Source: Pyrinomonadaceae bacterium (lineage in GTDB: Bacteria; Acidobacteriota; Blastocatellia; Pyrinomonadales; Pyrinomonadaceae). From it: 64,000 bases of DNA. Positions 60,470-64,000 of the stretch are shown here, one piece after another. The notes beneath the pieces were generated by a model, which did not search any database, was not told where the DNA came from, and saw only the letters and a list, made by a program, of their open reading frames with translations. The stretch is taken from contig JAHCHG010000014.1 of assembly GCA_026129865.1 (NCBI GenBank), forward strand, positions 1-64,000, read 5' to 3'. Each line of letters starts with the position of its first letter. The stretch's first letter is position 1. A program made the translations under genes and the position numbers.

Positions 60470-62683
60470 TTACCGGACAAATGAATTCGCCAACGGACGA
60501 TCGTTTAACCCTCCAAACCCCATTATTTGCGTGCCGGAGCTTGATCCGTTGACAAACCAGGAAGAGGTTGATGGTCTGAAAACGGAAGCGTCGATCTTTC
60601 CATCACCGTCATAATCGCCCGGCGCGGGAAAATCGCCTACGGCGCCGAAAGGAAAAGAATAAAAGGAGAAGTTTTCCGATCGCAGAACGTACCAGTTTCC
60701 GTTCGAAGGACGCCAAATTGCGATATCTGCTTTGCCGTCGCCCGTATAATCGCCCGCAACCGCTTTATCTTCGAGCGTTCCGAATGTGAACGCCGAAACC
60801 GTATTATCGGTCGATTTTTGATACCACCATTCTTTATTTGCTCCATTTGACCTGTAAACAGCCAGATCAGCCCGACCGTCTCCGTCAAAATCTGCCGGAA
60901 CCGGCGCATCGCCGTTTGCACCGAATGTCTGAATGAACGTGCCGCCGAGCGATCGGCTGACGAACCAGGTCGCGACGTTGGGACGAAAAACGGCGGCGTC
61001 GGCTTTTCCGTCGCCGTCGTAATCGGCAGGAACGGGAACATCGCCGTTTCCGCCGAACGGGAACGAGTAAAAGGTAGAATCTTCGCTTCGAAGTATGAAC
61101 CATTCACCGGTCGCGCCGCGCCAAAATGCGATGTCAGTTCTGCCGTCGCCGGTAAAATCTGCCGGTGTGATCGTATCGGTTTGCATTCCAAACGCGACCG
61201 CGCCGACGCTTCCGCTTTGCGACCTCTGATACCACCATTCGCGGCTCTCGCCGTTCATCCGAGTAATCGAGATATCGGTCTTCCGGTCGCCGTCAAAATC
61301 GAATGTAGAATTTCGGGCAAATGTCGTAGACGTCTGCGTGATCGATATATTTGTCGAACCGGGCGCGCCGCTGACGCTAAACGGAATATTATCCGTCCGG
61401 CTGGTCTGACCGAAATTTTCAAAAACGAGAAAGCTCGCTGTTCCCGGTCCTACGCCGCCCTGTACAACGCTGACCCAGGTTTGCCGGTAAATACTCCAGG
61501 TACAGTTAGGCTGCGTCGCCACCGTGATCGTTCCATATTGTCGGGCTTTGTCGACGATGATATTTACAGGACTAACGGAATACGTGCAGTTTAAGCCTTG
61601 CTGGTTGACGGTAAATGTAAGCCCAGCCACGGTAATCGTGCCGGTCCGATCGGCGCCGTTGTTGGCGACCGCCATAAATTCGACCGTTCCGTTCCCGCGC
61701 CCGTAACTGTTCGATGAAAGAAACCAATCGTTCGAACGCGCGTCCCAGAAACATCCGGGCGTCGCAAAAATTTCGAATGTTCCAATATACTGCGCGCCGG
61801 AAAGATTAATGCTCGTCGACCCGAGCGAGTATTCACAAAACAGCGGCGGTTGATTGACCGTGAAAATAAGGTTCTGCGTAGGAACCGGAGAATATCCCGG
61901 AACCAGCGTGATATTTCCGCTTCGCGGCGTCGGACCGTTCGGCTCAACACTGTACGAAACTATGCCCGGACCGTTGCCCCGGCTGTCTGTCGAAATGAAA
62001 GTATTCGGCGTCGAATAAGACCGCCAGCTGCAGCCGATCTGCGTCGTTACGTTAAACGAATAATTTCCGCCCGACGGCGAAGCTTCAGCAGACGTCGGGC
62101 TAATGGAATACGCGCAATACGGCGTCGGGCTTAGGCTTAAGGTATATTCGCCAAACTGAAGTGGAAGAGCTGAATTTGCCAGAATTATGTAGGCTCCCGT
62201 TTCAGGCAAAGTCACATTCAGGTATGCATTTGTTCCCTCGCCGCCGTCGTCGTCTTCGACAACGAACGATCCGGATTCGTTGGCTAATCCAAGATATGTA
62301 TCGATCGCGGTCGAGCTTAAAAATATCTGAATCTGCTGTCCTTGCGTGCCGTTAAACGTGTAAAAATCTGCGTAGGAATTATCCTCGAGCCGGCAATCGC
62401 TCTGGTTAAGATCGCCGTTTCGAACTTCGCCGTTCGAGATGGGAAACGCCGTCGTGCAGGGATCCATCGAGAGAAGATCAATCTCGGAAAATGATGCAGA
62501 ATCGGATGGCGAAAGAAGTACGAAACCCGATCCGACGCCTTTCTTAAGCTGTTTGGTTTTGTCGATCCGGTTCAATAATTTTATCGACGAAACCTCGTCC
62601 CTAAGAACTTGCGCTTCGGCGAAAGCCGCGGCAAAAAACATCAATCCGGCAAGAATAATAATGTTAAAAGCAAATCTATTCAT
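60470..62683 (-). CDS. Secreted BACON/FG-GAP repeat protein
   Basis: 737 aa with signal peptide (MNRFAFNIIILAGLMFFAAA, ending FAEA). A prepeptidase-like beta-domain (residues about 95-190) precedes three BACON-type repeats, each starting near C-Y/S-S-x-S-P (CAYSISPTSAEASPSGGNYS, CEYSLGSTSINLSGAQYIG, CTYSVSPVNIIVDKARQYG). At least six FG-GAP/VCBS units of about 47 residues follow (FDFDGDRKTDISITRMNGES, ADYDGDGKADAAVFRPN). These calcium-binding propeller repeats suggest a surface or extracellular adhesin. It stands alone, convergent with the kinase gene. Confidence 0.88.
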   Translation of the reverse strand: MNRFAFNIIILAGLMFFAAAFAEAQVLRDEVSSIKLLNRIDKTKQLKKGVGSGFVLLSPSDSASFSEIDLLSMDPCTTAFPISNGEVRNGDLNQSDCRLEDNSYADFYTFNGTQGQQIQIFLSSTAIDTYLGLANESGSFVVEDDDGGEGTNAYLNVTLPETGAYIILANSALPLQFGEYTLSLSPTPYCAYSISPTSAEASPSGGNYSFNVTTQIGCSWRSYSTPNTFISTDSRGNGPGIVSYSVEPNGPTPRSGNITLVPGYSPVPTQNLIFTVNQPPLFCEYSLGSTSINLSGAQYIGTFEIFATPGCFWDARSNDWFLSSNSYGRGNGTVEFMAVANNGADRTGTITVAGLTFTVNQQGLNCTYSVSPVNIIVDKARQYGTITVATQPNCTWSIYRQTWVSVVQGGVGPGTASFLVFENFGQTSRTDNIPFSVSGAPGSTNISITQTSTTFARNSTFDFDGDRKTDISITRMNGESREWWYQRSQSGSVGAVAFGMQTDTITPADFTGDGRTDIAFWRGATGEWFILRSEDSTFYSFPFGGNGDVPVPADYDGDGKADAAVFRPNVATWFVSRSLGGTFIQTFGANGDAPVPADFDGDGRADLAVYRSNGANKEWWYQKSTDNTVSAFTFGTLEDKAVAGDYTGDGKADIAIWRPSNGNWYVLRSENFSFYSFPFGAVGDFPAPGDYDGDGKIDASVFRPSTSSWFVNGSSSGTQIMGFGGLNDRPLANSFVR

Positions 62684-62750
62684 AAAAACTGATTAAACAA
62701 CAAGCGACTTCTTTTTCCGACGCGATCAGTTTAATCCGTAAATTGGAGAT

Positions 62751-62882
62751 ATGTCGACCAAAACTGTGCCACTTGCAGCAATTGCGACAGTCTTGCAGAT
62801 CAAGGAACAAACAATCCTCCATCCCCAGAAAAGACGAACTTTTCCGGTTTCTTCGGAAACTTCACGTAGAAGAAAAGATTAA
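62751..62882 (+). CDS. Possible 43-aa peptide between the BACON gene and rph
   Basis: An ATG at 62751 preceded by GGAG (very close spacing) opens 43 codons (MSTKTVPLAAIATVLQIKEQ then a basic tail ending RRRKD). The remaining 62683-62912 gap shows no other signal. The start site is weak and no relatives are known to me, so this may be chance. Confidence 0.2.
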   Translation: MSTKTVPLAAIATVLQIKEQTILHPQKRRTFPVSSETSRRRKD

Positions 62883-62912
62883 ATTATAAGGGGTGATTAA
62901 TTATAACAGCGC

Positions 62913-63632
62913 TCAACCGTTCATCGCGTAACGCTGAATGGCAAAAAGCTGACCGATGCCCTTATCCGCGAGGTCGAGCATGGCGTTCATTTGATCGCGG
63001 TTGAAGGGTTCCTGTTCGGCGGTGCCTTGAATCTCAATAAAATTTCCGTCGCCGGTGCAGACGACGTTCATATCGACATCGGCTTCAGAATCTTCTTCAT
63101 AGCAAAGATCGAGCAGCGGATTTTTTGCGATCATCCCGACACTGATCGCCGCGACTTCCGTCAGGATCGGCGATCTTTTCAAAACTCCGTTCGACATCAA
63201 TTTTCTGACCGCCAGCGCGAGCGCTACATATGCACCCGTGATCGACGCCGTACGTGTTCCGCCGTCCGCCTGAATCACGTCGCAATCGATAAAGATCTGA
63301 CGTTCCCCGAGCGCTTTCAGATCGACGACCGTTCGCAAACTTCTTCCGATCAAACGCTGAATTTCCATCGTCCTTCCCGAAGGTCGCATCGTTTCGCGGT
63401 TCGAACGGGTATGCGTCGCCCGCGGAAGCATCGCGTATTCTGCCGTTACCCAACCCTGTCCTTTATTTCGCAGGAAAAACGGCACTTTGTCTTCGACCGT
63501 CGCGTTGCACAAAACTTTTGTGTTGCCGACCTCGATAAATGCCGATCCTTCGGCATACGGTGAATAATTTGGAGTGATCTTAGTCGGTCGGATCTGATCG
63601 TTGCTGCGGTCGTCAATTCTTTTAAAACTCAT
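62913..63632 (-). CDS. rph: Ribonuclease PH
   Basis: RNase PH trims tRNA 3' ends phosphorolytically. 239 aa with the RNase-PH core: [20 protein letters not shown], the active-site region [41 protein letters not shown] and [19 protein letters not shown]. Fully intact length. It is 121 bp downstream of the glutamate racemase gene, from which it is separated by a palindromic site. Confidence 0.96.
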   Translation of the reverse strand: MSFKRIDDRSNDQIRPTKITPNYSPYAEGSAFIEVGNTKVLCNATVEDKVPFFLRNKGQGWVTAEYAMLPRATHTRSNRETMRPSGRTMEIQRLIGRSLRTVVDLKALGERQIFIDCDVIQADGGTRTASITGAYVALALAVRKLMSNGVLKRSPILTEVAAISVGMIAKNPLLDLCYEEDSEADVDMNVVCTGDGNFIEIQGTAEQEPFNRDQMNAMLDLADKGIGQLFAIQRYAMNG

Positions 63633-63711
63633 AAATAATATAGGGGAAATGTTTTCGTGCTGAAATATATAATTTGAGATAGATTCGGATATGTCGCATT
63701 TCGTTTATCGC

Positions 63712-63729
63712 GAGTAAATTAATTTACTC
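63712..63729. promoter_or_regulatory. Perfect 18-bp palindrome between rph and murI
   Basis: GAGTAAATTAATTTACTC is a perfect 18-bp palindrome in the murI-rph spacer. It has the size and symmetry of a dimeric repressor operator, in an AT-rich region suitable for a promoter. No regulator is identified; a short terminator stem is less likely because no T-tract follows. Confidence 0.45.
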
Positions 63730-63753
63730 TAAACCTATCACATAAGATTTCCT

Positions 63754-64000
63754 TCACTTTTCGGTTTTTTCCCTTTTCGATATTCCCAGTTCGTCGGTCC
63801 CGAAAACCTCCACGGCTTCGAGTTTTGCGGGCTTTGTGCCCAAAAATCTTTCTGCGACCCGCGCAAACCGGTCGGCGGCGTCCGTTACGTAAAAATGATC
63901 GAGATCATCGCACAACTGGCGCTTACCGCGGGTCGAAGGAAGAGAATTTTCAAGATCTTTTTCCTTCAATAACGCATCGACTTCCTCAGCGCACGCCTCG
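63754..64000 (-). CDS. murI: Glutamate racemase (C-terminal end, cut by the window edge)
   Basis: The frame is open from the right edge to a stop at 63754. The sequence reads [34 protein letters not shown], preceded by [15 protein letters not shown]. This matches the last 80 or so residues of MurI, which isomerises L- to D-glutamate for peptidoglycan (pattern hFxVTDxxxRFxxVxExFLG...VEVV). The N-terminal catalytic part lies outside the window. Confidence 0.75.
   Translation of the reverse strand, partial: EACAEEVDALLKEKDLENSLPSTRGKRQLCDDLDHFYVTDAADRFARVAERFLGTKPAKLEAVEVFGTDELGISKREKTEK

Overview
The window is a 64 kb chromosomal stretch from a free-living, probably aerobic or microaerobic bacterium of moderate GC content. 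Three things point to the Acidobacteriota, most likely class Blastocatellia (Pyrinomonadaceae-like): Ser/Thr kinases fused to PD40 propellers or TPRs, an acidobacteria-type ECF sigma factor, and secreted BACON/FG-GAP and VIT/VWA proteins. This placement is inferred from gene content only; no rRNA is present. No prophage, insertion sequence or CRISPR array was seen.

Layout. 0.2-9.5 kb: an unusual tRNA with a 9/3-type acceptor branch, a long run of hairpins, a class II ribonucleotide reductase under a consensus promoter with NrdR-type boxes, Hsp33, a decayed cstA remnant and several small membrane or secreted proteins. 9.6-16.3 kb: aspS, a cluster of short palindromic repeats, then a tightly coupled minus-strand operon pyrE-ATP-grasp-truA-DUF952-uppS-(interrupted monooxygenase-like gene)-cdsA. 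16.3-23.5 kb: a DEDDh exonuclease, queF, carD, a PhoB/PhoR pair, sixA, a CBS protein, a Ppx/GppA-HD phosphatase and mscL. 23.6-35.3 kb: a large VIT-VWA protein, a lipoprotein, a kinase-propeller gene broken by one amber codon, 5-FCL, a toxin-antitoxin pair whose toxin is broken by one ochre codon, mnmA and folA. 35.3-39.6 kb: an FGGY sugar kinase and transketolase. 39.7-44.8 kb: a sigma factor, a membrane-anchored TPR-CHAT protease and an uncharacterised protein in one operon. 45-51.8 kb: M16 peptidase, topoisomerase IB, trmB, rhomboid and fabG. 51.2-60.4 kb: secreted proteins on the minus strand, divergent from an ECF sigma factor and a kinase-TPR gene. 60.5-64 kb: a BACON/FG-GAP protein, RNase PH and the end of glutamate racemase.

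The most notable features are: (i) the 9/3 tRNA-like gene beside a 370 bp chain of inverted repeats; (ii) four otherwise recognisable genes (cstA fragment, monooxygenase-like gene, kinase-propeller, parE toxin) each broken by one in-frame stop, covering all three stop codons, within 26 kb; (iii) the sigma-CHAT-unknown operon; (iv) a covarying palindromic repeat family with a constant TTACTCTG tail; (v) the nrdJ control region, where a promoter, two NrdR-like boxes and two DnaA-like boxes interlock.
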